Assembly (NCBI GenBank): GCA_902492235.1 | Contig: CABUKS010000039.1 | Coordinates: forward strand, 1-10,697 | Source of the DNA: an uncultured Collinsella sp. | Lineage (GTDB): Bacteria; Actinomycetota; Coriobacteriia; Coriobacteriales; Coriobacteriaceae | Direction: 5' to 3' | Length of the DNA: 10,697 nt | Shown: piece by piece, positions 1-6,680 of the stretch | How positions within the stretch are numbered: position 1 is the stretch's first letter | Layout: each line of letters starts with the position of its first letter | Notes under the pieces: model-generated | Told to the model about the DNA's origin: nothing | Database searches by the model: none | What the model saw: only the letters and a program-made list of their open reading frames with translations | Translations under genes and position numbers: made by a program

Positions 1-8
1 AAAGGGCG

Positions 9-30
9 GAGGCGGGGCATGCCCCGCCTC
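9..30 (-). terminator. GC-rich perfect palindrome, probable terminator of the 119-586 gene
   Basis: Positions 9-30 form a perfect 22-bp palindrome (arm GAGGCGGGGC, repeated inverted). It lies about 90 bases beyond the stop codon of the minus-strand gene ending at 119. Read on the minus strand it is followed by CGCCC and three T residues at the window edge, so a U-tract may continue outside the window. It could equally end a plus-strand or convergent gene lying to the left, which cannot be seen. The call as a terminator is inference from position and stem strength. Confidence 0.45.
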
Positions 31-118
31 TTACACCACATCTCTGTGCGCTACCTAATACTTCACAATGTAGTTGCATTTCACCCGTGACTCGGTTGGG
101 CTTATGGGTAATGAGCTT

Positions 119-586
119 TTATTTAAAGACAAAAAATCGAATCACAAGGGCAACTGCTATAACCACAATGATCAATAGCAGTAATTGGAGTCGATGCTGC
201 TTGCGTCGTTTATTTGACGAAACGAAGATTGATTTTCCCTGTTTTGGCGTCTCGAGATAACGAGCCGAATGCGTTAAGGTTTGCTTAGGTCGAGGACCTC
301 TTTGCTGCTGGGTTATGGGCGTTTTCGTCGGGTCGTCATTGATCGCGCTGTTTTTTGATAACGGTGCATCTTTCAAATATACGGGATCGCTCGATGCGAC
401 GCCCATATGCTTACGTCCCGTCTGGGCATCCTCGAGCGTTTGATATCGATTTCTCGTCACATACTCGGGCTCTGCATCATTAATGGGCTCTTGCGAGATG
501 TGTGGGCGATGGAACCGTGGCGGCTGCGTGAAAGTTTCTTCCCCCCGCGTCGGCATATACATATTGTTCTGGTTTTGGTCGTCCAT
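119..586 (-). CDS. Hypothetical protein with disordered polar body and C-terminal membrane anchor (155 aa)
   Basis: I do not recognise the family. Residues 1-125 are polar, rich in Gln, Asn, Pro, Thr, Arg and Lys, and look disordered. A basic cluster (KRRKQHR, residues 126-132) is followed by a hydrophobic stretch LQLLLLIIVVIAVALVI (133-149) ending FFVFK. With positive charge before the helix and almost nothing after it, the positive-inside rule predicts a tail-anchored protein with a cytoplasmic N-terminus. The start ATG has AAAGGG on the minus strand 4 nt upstream, a little close but the best available; internal Met9 and Met11 lack such a site. The gene is visibly AT-richer than its neighbours (many AAA, AAC and ATC codons). 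It is transcribed away from hsp20, alone as far as the window shows. No function is proposed. That it is a real gene rests on the plausible membrane segment, the upstream TACAAT element and the length. Confidence 0.65.
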   Translation of the reverse strand: MDDQNQNNMYMPTRGEETFTQPPRFHRPHISQEPINDAEPEYVTRNRYQTLEDAQTGRKHMGVASSDPVYLKDAPLSKNSAINDDPTKTPITQQQRGPRPKQTLTHSARYLETPKQGKSIFVSSNKRRKQHRLQLLLLIIVVIAVALVIRFFVFK

Positions 587-625
587 GATGCCCTTTAGCT
601 CGTTACCAACAACGTGTACGCGCTC

Positions 626-631
626 ATTGTA
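626..631 (-). promoter_or_regulatory. Candidate -10 element (TACAAT) for the membrane-anchored protein gene
   Basis: On the minus strand TACAAT lies about 40 nt before the ATG at 586. The same hexamer recurs before several other genes in this window, which supports it. No good -35 hexamer is visible at 16-18 bp spacing. Confidence 0.4.
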
Positions 632-708
632 AGCCCCTTGTTATTTGTAGCTGGGGACATACTCGGTATTTAAGCTCTGGTTCAAAGAACCTTAACCTTC
701 CTAAAACC

Positions 709-763
709 TGAGTCATACGCACTTAGATATGCTTATAGTACTTGACTCAAAAAACTTTATAGT
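709..763 (+). promoter_or_regulatory. AT-rich hsp20 upstream control region with repeated TGA(G/C)TCA and TTATAGT
   Basis: Upstream of hsp20 there are two inverted heptamers, TGAGTCA (709-715) and TGACTCA (743-749), and a further TGACTC at 832-837. TTATAGT is directly repeated at 733-739 and 757-763. TTGACT at 742-747 is a plausible -35 hexamer; possible -10 sequences in the TA-rich run at 767-774 are 19-21 bp away, so the exact promoter cannot be fixed. The heat-shock operators known from other bacteria, CIRCE and the HspR (HAIR) repeat, are not present in intact form. Control of the chaperone from here is likely but the regulator is unknown. Confidence 0.4.
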
Positions 764-768
764 CGATG

Positions 769-797
769 TATATATGAGCACCGGGTGGGCATATATA
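769..797 (+). promoter_or_regulatory. 29-bp imperfect palindrome in the hsp20 leader, candidate operator or RNA hairpin
   Basis: The arms TATATATG (769-776) and CATATATA (790-797) are perfect inverted repeats. Inside them a two-base mismatch is followed by CACC/GGTG pairing around a central G at 783, so 12 of 14 base pairs match. It lies just downstream of the TTGACT hexamer and 67 bp before the start codon, where a repressor could block transcription, or where the RNA could fold. Role is inferred. Confidence 0.45.
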
Positions 798-839
798 AGA
801 GCGTCAAAAGAAGTCCCAGTCACCTGGAAGATGACTCGG

Positions 840-857
840 CAGTCCTATAAAGGAGTG
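840..857 (+). promoter_or_regulatory. hsp20 ribosome binding site inside a small hairpin, possible RNA thermometer
   Basis: The Shine-Dalgarno sequence AGGAG (851-855) is 8 nt before ATG 864 and fixes that start. TCCT at 843-846 is perfectly complementary to AGGA at 851-854 across an ATAA loop, and the stem extends past one G-G mismatch (842/855) with A841-U856 and C840-G857. Known sHSP thermometers of the ROSE and fourU types also pair the AGGA core weakly, ROSE using a G-G mismatch. The stem here is short, so a thermometer role is only a suggestion. Confidence 0.35.
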
Positions 858-863
858 GTAAAC

Positions 864-1295
864 ATGGCAAGCATGGTTCCTTATCGTTCGGTTTTTGGCG
901 TTCGTCCCTCTGCAAGCTCGCTGTTCGATCTGTTTGATGATATGAGCGACCTAGCGAACAGCTCGATTGCCTCTAAGGCGTTCCCCGTTGACGTTGAGGA
1001 TAAGGGCGATGGCTATGAGGTCAAGGCTTATCTGACCGGCGTCGCCAAGGACGATATCGATGTCGAGCTTAACGAGGGCCGTCTGTCCATTAGCGTGAAT
1101 GTCGAGGAAGACGAGGAGAACGAGGGCAAGAACTTCCTGCAGAAGGAGTTCAGCTCGTACAGCGCGACGCGTGGCGTGTATCTTAAGGACGCTTCGAGCG
1201 AGGGCCTCTCGGCTAAGTACGCTGATGGCATCCTGACCGTTACGGTTCCCAAGATCGTCGAGAAGAAGAACGTTACGAAGATCTCCATTGACTAA
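864..1295 (+). CDS. hsp20: Small heat-shock protein, Hsp20/alpha-crystallin family (143 aa)
   Basis: An ATP-independent holdase that binds unfolding proteins in the cytoplasm under stress and passes them to other chaperones or proteases. Residues 1-38 are the variable N-terminal arm (Phe-rich, FDLFDDM near 21-27). The alpha-crystallin domain runs from about 39 to 130: it opens with FPVDVED (40-46), contains the beta-strand YEVKAYLTGVAKDDIDVEL (51-69), and ends with the family hallmark GILTVTVPK (122-130). The C-terminal I-S-I (140-142) is the I-x-I motif that docks dimers into oligomers. The length is normal. The reading frame is open upstream to 729, but that part is AT-rich promoter-like sequence, while ATG 864 has a good AGGAG, so 864 is chosen. 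The gene is monocistronic, with a long leader and a bidirectional hairpin behind it. Heat control is expected from the family. Confidence 0.93.
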   Translation: MASMVPYRSVFGVRPSASSLFDLFDDMSDLANSSIASKAFPVDVEDKGDGYEVKAYLTGVAKDDIDVELNEGRLSISVNVEEDEENEGKNFLQKEFSSYSATRGVYLKDASSEGLSAKYADGILTVTVPKIVEKKNVTKISID

Positions 1296-1328
1296 CTTCG
1301 TTGGTGTTCTTCGCTATTAAAAGACAAC

Positions 1329-1362
1329 AAAAGGGGCTGGGAAGCGATTCCCGGCCCCTTTT
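1329..1362. terminator. Bidirectional rho-independent terminator between hsp20 and walJ
   Basis: Arms AAAAGGGGCTGGGAA (1329-1343) and TTCCCGGCCCCTTTT (1348-1362) form a 15-bp stem with one G-U pair and a GCGA (GNRA) tetraloop. The flanking A and T runs give a T-tract in both directions, fitting the convergent genes that stop at 1295 and 1378. Confidence 0.9.
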
Positions 1363-1377
1363 GCTGTTTAGGACAGT

Positions 1378-2187
1378 CTATTGAATGGTTGTTGGCCGAT
1401 ACTGGCTTGCGGGGCGTATCGAGAGTTTTCGCGATCCTTGGAGAAGGGTGGCGGAGCTGCCGAGCTCGTCATCCAGGGTTGCGGCTAGAGCTTTGGCATA
1501 GCTTTTGACGGTAAGGCTCGGACGATTGTTGTCTTGGCTGATATGCATGGCAATGAGCTGTTCGGTGCGATCGGTAACAAGTTCGCGCGCGGCTTCGGCG
1601 GCTTGGCCGTTGGAGAGGTGTCCCCTTGCAGACAGGATGCGCTCCTGAAGAAAGCGGGGATATTCTCCCTCGCGCAGCATGGTCGCATCGTGGTTGCTTT
1701 CGAGCGCGAGGACTCGACAATCTTTGAGGGTGTTCATGGCTTGGCTCGATAGCTTTCCGGTGTCGGTAGCAAAGCCGATGGAATCATCGAGGGCGTCGAA
1801 TCGAAAGCCGATTGGATTTATGACATCGTGTGATGTTGAGTAGGTTTGCACGTGGATGCCGGCAATGGATAGGGTGTCACCGGGGTCGAATTCCTCGACA
1901 GGCAGATGCGAAAGATTTTCTTTGCTCGAAAGTGTGCCCCTGCTGGCAAAGAGGGGACCGTGCCAGTGCTTGCACCAGACATCGAGACCCTTGATGTGAT
2001 CGCTATGCTCATGAGTAATGAGAAGAGCCGAGATGTTGTCTGCCGAGAGCCCCAGTTCCGCCATGCGCTTTAATGTCTCGCGGCGAGAAAGACCGTCGTC
2101 AATCATGATGAGCCCCCGGGGGCCTTCGATGAGCGCGCAGTTGCCTTTTGAGCCGCTGCCAAGGATATGGAGGTGCAGACGAGACAT
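1378..2187 (-). CDS. walJ: Metallo-beta-lactamase-fold hydrolase, WalJ/YycJ family (269 aa)
   Basis: A metal-dependent phosphodiesterase-type protein; WalJ relatives are described as DNA exonucleases tied to the WalRK regulon in Firmicutes, but the exact role here is not shown. Family marks in order: N-terminal LGSGSKGNC (9-17); HxHxDH metal motif THEHSDHIKG (58-67); His120 in STSHD; Asp142 in ATDTG; the family-typical ESNHD (163-167) and RGHLSN (188-193); His215 in AMHIS. All expected metal ligands are present and the length is usual. The frame is open for 27 more codons upstream to 2268, but that would run into tilS, and the conserved core begins right after Met at 2187, so this start is preferred. 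Its ribosome binding site is weak (only GGA within TTTGGAAT). It is divergent from tilS across 48 bp and convergent with hsp20. It is not beside walRK here. No clear promoter was found. Confidence 0.88.
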   Translation of the reverse strand: MSRLHLHILGSGSKGNCALIEGPRGLIMIDDGLSRRETLKRMAELGLSADNISALLITHEHSDHIKGLDVWCKHWHGPLFASRGTLSSKENLSHLPVEEFDPGDTLSIAGIHVQTYSTSHDVINPIGFRFDALDDSIGFATDTGKLSSQAMNTLKDCRVLALESNHDATMLREGEYPRFLQERILSARGHLSNGQAAEAARELVTDRTEQLIAMHISQDNNRPSLTVKSYAKALAATLDDELGSSATLLQGSRKLSIRPASQYRPTTIQ

Positions 2188-2201
2188 AAGATTCCAAAGG
2201 A

Positions 2202-2229
2202 TACAATGGGTGCGAACGAATAGAGGAGG
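2202..2229 (+). promoter_or_regulatory. tilS -10 element (TACAAT, 2202-2207) and ribosome binding site (AGGAGG, 2224-2229)
   Basis: TACAAT lies 28 nt before the tilS ATG, implying a short leader, and AGGAGG is 6 nt before it. At 17 bp spacing the -35 region would fall around 2179-2184, inside the first codons of divergent walJ, and shows no clear consensus. The two divergent genes therefore share overlapping control sequence. Confidence 0.45.
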
Positions 2230-2235
2230 AAGCAA

Positions 2236-3777
2236 ATGCCAACGGTATCTCAGCATTATGGACACCATGCTGCATCGTGGGCCGATGATAAGGCCCTGGC
2301 AACGCGGCAGACGGCTGCCCCCGTGGTGCTCATGGTATCAGGTGGTGCGGACTCAACGGCTTTGCTCCTTATGGCGTGCACATCAAAGTTGGATATTCTG
2401 GATGGGCGTGGTGTAGCCCCCATCGCGCGCGAGCGACTGCACGTGCTGCATGTGAACCATCATCTGCGCGCCGAGGCATCCGATGACGACGAGGCCTTCG
2501 TGCGTGAGCTCTGCGCGCAATATGGTCTACCGCTGTGTGTTGAGCATGCCTATTTTGATGATGAATCGGGCAATATCGAGGCGGCTGCCCGCGAGGTACG
2601 CTATGCCGCGGCGCGGAGGTATGTTCGCGAGCTCTGCGCCCAGACGGGGGCACCGCGAACGGCGGCTCGTATCTGCACCGCGCACACGTCTTCGGATCGC
2701 GCGGAAACGTTTTTGATGAACGCGATTAAGGGTTCGGGGCCCGCTGGCCTATCGAGCATTCCTCGCCGGAGGAATATCGTGGTGCGGCCCTTGCTCGACT
2801 TGACTCATGATGAGCTCGTGGGCTATCTGCAGGTGCATGGTCAGCCGTGGCGAGAGGACGAGAGCAACGAGGACGTGTCGTACTTGCGCAACTACGTGCG
2901 CCATCGAGTGATGCCGGTGGTGGCGCAGCGCAACGCGAGCGTCTGTAAGACGATTGGCGCCGCCTGCGAGATCTTAGGCGATGAGGACGCCTTTCTTTCC
3001 CAGCTTTCCGCACAGGCGTTTCGAAGCTGCCTGCGTAAGGAGGCGGCGGGTGCACTGGTCCTTGACGCTCGCCGACTGGCAGCGGCCGAGGTGGTGATTG
3101 CTCGGCGCATGGTGCGACTGGCAATTAAACGTATCAACCCCGACGCTCGCCCGGAGATGCGGCATGTGGAGCGCGTGCTCGCCTGTGTCGCCGAAGGTTC
3201 GGGTTCGGTCACGCTGCCGGCGGGAATCGATGCGCGCGTGGAGTTTGGCATGCTGTCATTCAAGGCCCCGGCGGCGCGCGAGGGGTTAGTTGCCGATTGG
3301 GTCACCATTCCCGGTCGATTGCCGCTGGGGGCGGGCCGCATCCTGGTGGCAGAGCCGATGGCCGTCGAGCCGGGGTGTGATATTGTGCGCCGTGCTCGTG
3401 AGCTCGCGGGCGCCGGAGGGGTGGCCGCTATGGTGGATGCCGCGATGCTGGGCTTTGCCGATCGCGATAGCGAACGGATGCTCGCCGGCTCGCGCGGGGA
3501 GATTCCCGCCGAGGCGCGTTTGGCGCGTCTGTGGGTAGACGGTCCCGCGCCGGGGGATGTGATGTGTCCGTTGGGCATGAGTGGGCGAAGTAAGAAGGTA
3601 TCCGACCTACTCAACGAGGCTCGTATTCCCGTTTCTGAACGTGCGGGCGTTCCTGTGGTGAGAACGGCTCCGGGAGGTGCCGTGGTATGGGTCGCAGGCG
3701 TTCGCACGGACGAGCGTTTTAAATGCACGGCCGCAACGCGTGTGGCGTATATGCTTCGTGTGGTCGATGCAGAATAG
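2236..3777 (+). CDS. tilS: tRNA(Ile)-lysidine synthetase TilS (513 aa)
   Basis: Converts C34 of the CAU-anticodon tRNA-Ile to lysidine using ATP and lysine, so that it decodes AUA rather than AUG; normally essential. The ATP-pyrophosphatase P-loop SGGADS is at residues 35-40 in VVLMVSGGADSTALL. The N-terminal catalytic domain continues with HVNHHLR (72-78), EAAAREVRY (115-123), TAHTSSDRAETFL (148-160), GLSSIPRRR (171-179), RPLL (184-187) and the WREDESN...RNYVRHRV stretch (205-225), all family hallmarks. The middle (about 240-340) fits the TilS substrate-binding region. The C-terminal domain shows PGDVMCPLGMSGRSKKVSDLL (439-459) and VVWVAGVRTDERF (483-495). At 513 residues it is longer than E. 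coli TilS (about 430) because of a long Ala/Arg-rich stretch between about 345 and 428. The first ATG has a strong AGGAGG and is taken as start. It leads the tilS-hpt-ftsH cluster known across Gram-positive bacteria. Confidence 0.95.
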   Translation: MPTVSQHYGHHAASWADDKALATRQTAAPVVLMVSGGADSTALLLMACTSKLDILDGRGVAPIARERLHVLHVNHHLRAEASDDDEAFVRELCAQYGLPLCVEHAYFDDESGNIEAAAREVRYAAARRYVRELCAQTGAPRTAARICTAHTSSDRAETFLMNAIKGSGPAGLSSIPRRRNIVVRPLLDLTHDELVGYLQVHGQPWREDESNEDVSYLRNYVRHRVMPVVAQRNASVCKTIGAACEILGDEDAFLSQLSAQAFRSCLRKEAAGALVLDARRLAAAEVVIARRMVRLAIKRINPDARPEMRHVERVLACVAEGSGSVTLPAGIDARVEFGMLSFKAPAAREGLVADWVTIPGRLPLGAGRILVAEPMAVEPGCDIVRRARELAGAGGVAAMVDAAMLGFADRDSERMLAGSRGEIPAEARLARLWVDGPAPGDVMCPLGMSGRSKKVSDLLNEARIPVSERAGVPVVRTAPGGAVVWVAGVRTDERFKCTAATRVAYMLRVVDAE

Positions 3778-3798
3778 CGTTCCACGCCAGCTATTCTG
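3770..3798 (+). other. Inverted repeat overlapping the tilS stop codon
   Basis: CAGAATAGC (3770-3778) and GCTATTCTG (3790-3798) are perfect 9-bp arms around an 11-nt loop; the left arm contains the tilS stop TAG. No T-run follows, so it is not a standard terminator. It might slow or partly end transcription, or protect a processed 3' end. Confidence 0.35.
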
Positions 3799-3838
3799 TG
3801 CGACGTTGACGGTATTCCCGCGCTGATGGCGTATGGGC

Positions 3839-3868
3839 TGGAAAATATACACCGTGCGCTGCTAGAAT
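3839..3868 (+). promoter_or_regulatory. Candidate promoter for hpt-ftsH
   Basis: TAGAAT at 3863-3868 is a good -10 hexamer, 18 bp downstream of TGGAAA (3839-3844), a 4-of-6 match to the -35 consensus. It would give a leader of about 50 nt before hpt. A stray TTGACG at 3806-3811 lacks a properly spaced -10. The 147-bp gap after tilS leaves room for an internal promoter, so hpt and ftsH may be expressed apart from tilS. Confidence 0.4.
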
Positions 3869-3924
3869 GTGAAGTTCGCGTCCATACGGCGGTGTGTGGG
3901 CGATAAGCACAAGAAAGGGTTGTC

Positions 3925-4473
3925 ATGGCTTCTCAACATCCGGATATCGAGAAGGTTCTGTTTACGCAGGAGGATATCGACGGTATCGTCTCTCGCCTAG
4001 GCGAGCAGATTACTCGCGACTACGCGGGTAAGGATCTGGTGCTGATTGCGGTCCTGCGCGGCGCCGTGGTCTTTATGGGCGACCTGATGCGCAAGATCGA
4101 GCTGCCGACCAACATCGATTTCATGGCTGTTTCGAGCTATGGTGACGGCGTGAAGTCCTCGGGTATCGTGCGTATCATTAAGGACCTGGATATCGACATC
4201 CGCGGTCGCGACGTGCTGATCGTCGAGGACATTCTGGACTCGGGCCTGACGCTCAAATATCTGATGAAGAACCTCGAGAGCCGCAAGCCCGCTTCTCTGG
4301 AGGTCGCTGCCTTCCTGTGGAAGGACGTTGAGGACCGTACCTCGGCCGTCACGCCCAAGTATGTTGGAACCCATTGCCCCGATGCCTTTGTGGTGGGCTA
4401 CGGCCTCGACTATGCCGAGCGCTATCGTAACCTTCCGTATCTGGGCATTTTGAAACCGGAGGTTTATTCGTAA
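3925..4473 (+). CDS. hpt: Hypoxanthine (guanine) phosphoribosyltransferase (182 aa)
   Basis: Purine salvage in the cytoplasm: transfers phosphoribose from PRPP to hypoxanthine or guanine, giving IMP or GMP. The PRPP-binding motif VLIVEDILDSGLT is at residues 97-109, with the acidic pair Glu101-Asp102. The flexible-loop region with SSYGDG is at 70-75. The base-binding C-terminal hallmark DAFVVGYGLDYAERYRNLPY spans 153-172. LRGAVVFMGDL at 44-54 matches the family's N-terminal core. The length is typical (about 180). ATG 3925 is preceded by GAAAGG about 6 nt upstream. The stop codon lies 1 nt before the ftsH ATG, so the two are probably translationally coupled. The tilS-hpt-ftsH order is conserved in Bacillus and relatives, which strengthens the identification. 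Confidence 0.96.
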   Translation: MASQHPDIEKVLFTQEDIDGIVSRLGEQITRDYAGKDLVLIAVLRGAVVFMGDLMRKIELPTNIDFMAVSSYGDGVKSSGIVRIIKDLDIDIRGRDVLIVEDILDSGLTLKYLMKNLESRKPASLEVAAFLWKDVEDRTSAVTPKYVGTHCPDAFVVGYGLDYAERYRNLPYLGILKPEVYS

Positions 4474-4474
4474 G

Positions 4475-6613
4475 ATGCCCGACGACCGTAACGATAACAA
4501 TTCCCAGACTCCCCGGGAGCCTAAGATCCCGGGAATGCCCGGAGGCAAGAAGCCCACGCGTACGGGCTGGCTGTATTTTATTTTGGCTTGCGCGCTTCTG
4601 GGCTACGCCTTCTTTAACATGGGCTCCGGCTTTGCCAATTCCAGCAATACCGTAAAGCTCGCGACGAGCGAGATGGTCAGCGCCATCAAGCAGGATCGCG
4701 TCGAAGATCTGACCTATACGGTTCAAGACGGAAGCGTGACGGGTCATTACTGGAAGACGAAGAAGGACAAGGGCGATACGAGCGAGCTCAAGAGCTTCTC
4801 CTCGACCTATGTCGGCTCCGATTCGCTTGCCGAGCTTATGGCGGAGCACCCCGATACCAAGTACATCGTCAACACCAATGATCCCGATTTTTGGGGCGAC
4901 CTGGCGATGAGCGTGCTTCCGACGATCGCCCTGATCGCCATCATGTTCTACTTTATGCGCCAGATGATGGGCGCCAACAACAGGAACATGCAGTTTGGCA
5001 AGACCAACGCTAAGACCAACGAGGCCACGCGCCCCAAGGTCAAGTTTGAAGACGTTGCCGGCGTGGACGAGGCGGTCGAGGAGCTCGAGGAGATCCGTGA
5101 CTTTTTGAGCGATCCGGATCGCTATCGCAAGCTGGGCGCCAAGATCCCGCGTGGCGTGTTGCTGGTGGGCCCTCCGGGCACCGGTAAAACGCTGCTGGCC
5201 AAGGCCGTTGCCGGCGAGGCGGGCGTGCCGTTCTTTAGCATCTCGGGTTCCGACTTTGTCGAGATGTTCGTGGGTGTCGGCGCCAGCCGTGTGCGTGACC
5301 TCTTTAAGGAGGCCAAGTCCCAGGCCCCGTCGATCATCTTCATCGATGAGATCGATGCTGTGGGACGTCAGCGCGGAGCTGGCTTGGGCGGCGGTCACGA
5401 CGAGCGCGAGCAGACGCTCAACCAGCTGCTGGTCGAGATGGACGGTTTTGAGGAGAGCGAGTCGGTCATCCTGATCGCTGCGACCAACCGTCCTGACATC
5501 TTGGATCCGGCATTGCTGCGTCCCGGTCGTTTTGACCGTCAGGTCACGGTCGACCGTCCGGATGTGAAGGGCCGCGAGCAGATCTTGCGCGTGCATGCCG
5601 AGAACAAGCCGATGGACGAGGATGTGAAGTTTGAGAAGCTCGCCCAGATGACCGTTGGCTTCACCGGTGCCGATCTGGCAAATCTGCTCAACGAGTCTGC
5701 GCTGCTTGCTGCCCGCCGCCATCGTTCCGTAATCTCGATGGACGAGGTCGAGGAGTCGATGGAGCGCGTGATTGCCGGTCCGCAGCGCAAGGGTCGCGTG
5801 ATGACCGAGGCCGAGCGCACCACGATTGCCTACCACGAGAGCGGTCACGCCCTGGTGGGCCACATCCTGGAGCATTCCGATCCGGTTCACAAGATCTCGA
5901 TCGTCAGCCGCGGCCAGGCTTTGGGTTACACACTGCAGCTTCCGCAGGAGGATCACTTCCTCAAGACCAAGAACGAGATGCTCGACGAGCTCGCCGTGTT
6001 CTTGGGTGGCCGCGTTGCCGAGGAACTCATGTGCGACGACATCACGTCGGGCGCGAGCAACGATCTGGAGCGCGCGACCAAGATGGCGCGCGAGATGGTC
6101 ACGCGCCTGGGCATGAGCGAGGAACTGGGCACGCAAGTGTTTGGTGAGGCGCAGCATCAGGTATTCCTGGGCCGCGATTACGCCGATCACCAGGATTACT
6201 CCGAGGAGACGGCGCGCCGCATCGATATCGAGGTTCAGCGCATCATGCGCGAGGCCCATCGTCGTGCGGTCGAGATCCTGGATGCCCGTCGCGATCAGCT
6301 CGACCTGATGGCCAAGGTGCTGCTTGAGCGCGAGACCGTTGAGGGCGACGCCGTGAGCGCCCTGCTCGACAACGAGTGGGACGCCTACCTTGAGCGCGAG
6401 GGCGATATCCTGGCGGCCAAGGAGGAGCGCAACGCCAAGGCGGCCGGCATGCCGACCAAGAAGCGTGCGCCTCACATGAGCGAGGAGGAGCTGGCGGCCG
6501 ATGCCGCAGCATTTGCGCAGGCGGCTATGCAGGAGGATGCCGAAGCCGCATCCGATGATGCCGGCGATGACTGTGCCGTCAATGCCGGTGCCGACACCGA
6601 CGACGACAAATAG
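4475..6613 (+). CDS. ftsH: ATP-dependent zinc metalloprotease FtsH (712 aa)
   Basis: A hexameric membrane AAA+ protease that degrades damaged membrane proteins and some short-lived cytoplasmic regulators. A cytoplasmic N-terminus (1-31) is followed by TM1 (about 32-48), an extracytoplasmic domain (50-142), and TM2 (about 144-162). The AAA module has Walker A GPPGTGKT (232-239), the pore loop with MFVG (264-267), Walker B IIFIDEID (287-294), and the second region of homology ATNRPDILDPALL...GRFDR (336-355) with both arginine fingers. The protease domain has the zinc motif HESGH (454-458) and the third ligand Asp530 in SGASNDLERAT. All key residues are intact. The tail from about 667 is Ala/Glu/Asp-rich and very acidic, longer than in many relatives and likely disordered. 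GGAGG at 4458-4462, inside the end of hpt, is 12 nt from the ATG, rather far, so coupling to hpt translation probably helps initiation. A strong terminator follows. Confidence 0.97.
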   Translation: MPDDRNDNNSQTPREPKIPGMPGGKKPTRTGWLYFILACALLGYAFFNMGSGFANSSNTVKLATSEMVSAIKQDRVEDLTYTVQDGSVTGHYWKTKKDKGDTSELKSFSSTYVGSDSLAELMAEHPDTKYIVNTNDPDFWGDLAMSVLPTIALIAIMFYFMRQMMGANNRNMQFGKTNAKTNEATRPKVKFEDVAGVDEAVEELEEIRDFLSDPDRYRKLGAKIPRGVLLVGPPGTGKTLLAKAVAGEAGVPFFSISGSDFVEMFVGVGASRVRDLFKEAKSQAPSIIFIDEIDAVGRQRGAGLGGGHDEREQTLNQLLVEMDGFEESESVILIAATNRPDILDPALLRPGRFDRQVTVDRPDVKGREQILRVHAENKPMDEDVKFEKLAQMTVGFTGADLANLLNESALLAARRHRSVISMDEVEESMERVIAGPQRKGRVMTEAERTTIAYHESGHALVGHILEHSDPVHKISIVSRGQALGYTLQLPQEDHFLKTKNEMLDELAVFLGGRVAEELMCDDITSGASNDLERATKMAREMVTRLGMSEELGTQVFGEAQHQVFLGRDYADHQDYSEETARRIDIEVQRIMREAHRRAVEILDARRDQLDLMAKVLLERETVEGDAVSALLDNEWDAYLEREGDILAAKEERNAKAAGMPTKKRAPHMSEEELAADAAAFAQAAMQEDAEAASDDAGDDCAVNAGADTDDDK

Positions 6614-6624
6614 TCTTTGTGGCG

Positions 6625-6662
6625 AAAGCCTCCGCGGGGAAACCTGCGGAGGCTTTTCTTTT
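6625..6662 (+). terminator. Rho-independent terminator of ftsH
   Basis: AAAGCCTCCGCGGG (6625-6638) pairs with CCTGCGGAGGCTTT (6643-6656) in a 14-bp stem, one G-U pair, closed by a GAAA tetraloop and followed by TCTTTT. It starts 11 nt after the ftsH stop codon and ends the tilS-hpt-ftsH cluster. Confidence 0.93.
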
Positions 6663-6680
6663 GAGCGATATGGGGCCATC

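Noticed and set aside
653..680. Degenerate second copy of the GGGGACAG repeat (TGGGGACATAC, then TTTAAG)
   Set aside because: Similarity covers about nine bases, with no inverted arm; likely chance.
741..750. HspR (HAIR) operator at CTTGACTCAA
   Set aside because: Only one imperfect half-site; no inverted partner at 7-bp spacing.
729..863. 45-residue N-terminal extension of Hsp20 starting at 729
   Set aside because: The sequence is AT-rich regulatory DNA with palindromes; a good ribosome binding site precedes ATG 864 and Hsp20 length is normal from there.
2188..2268. Longer WalJ protein starting at 2268
   Set aside because: The 27 extra codons overlap the tilS ribosome binding site and first codons and precede the conserved family N-terminus.
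2892..3926. 344-codon frame antisense to tilS
   Set aside because: Ser/Thr/Arg/Ala-rich shadow translation without domains; tilS is certain on the plus strand.
4349..6679. Very long open frame (776 codons) antisense to ftsH
   Set aside because: It is a mirror of the GC-rich ftsH codons; the translation is His/Leu/Arg-rich with no motifs, while ftsH on the other strand has all catalytic residues.
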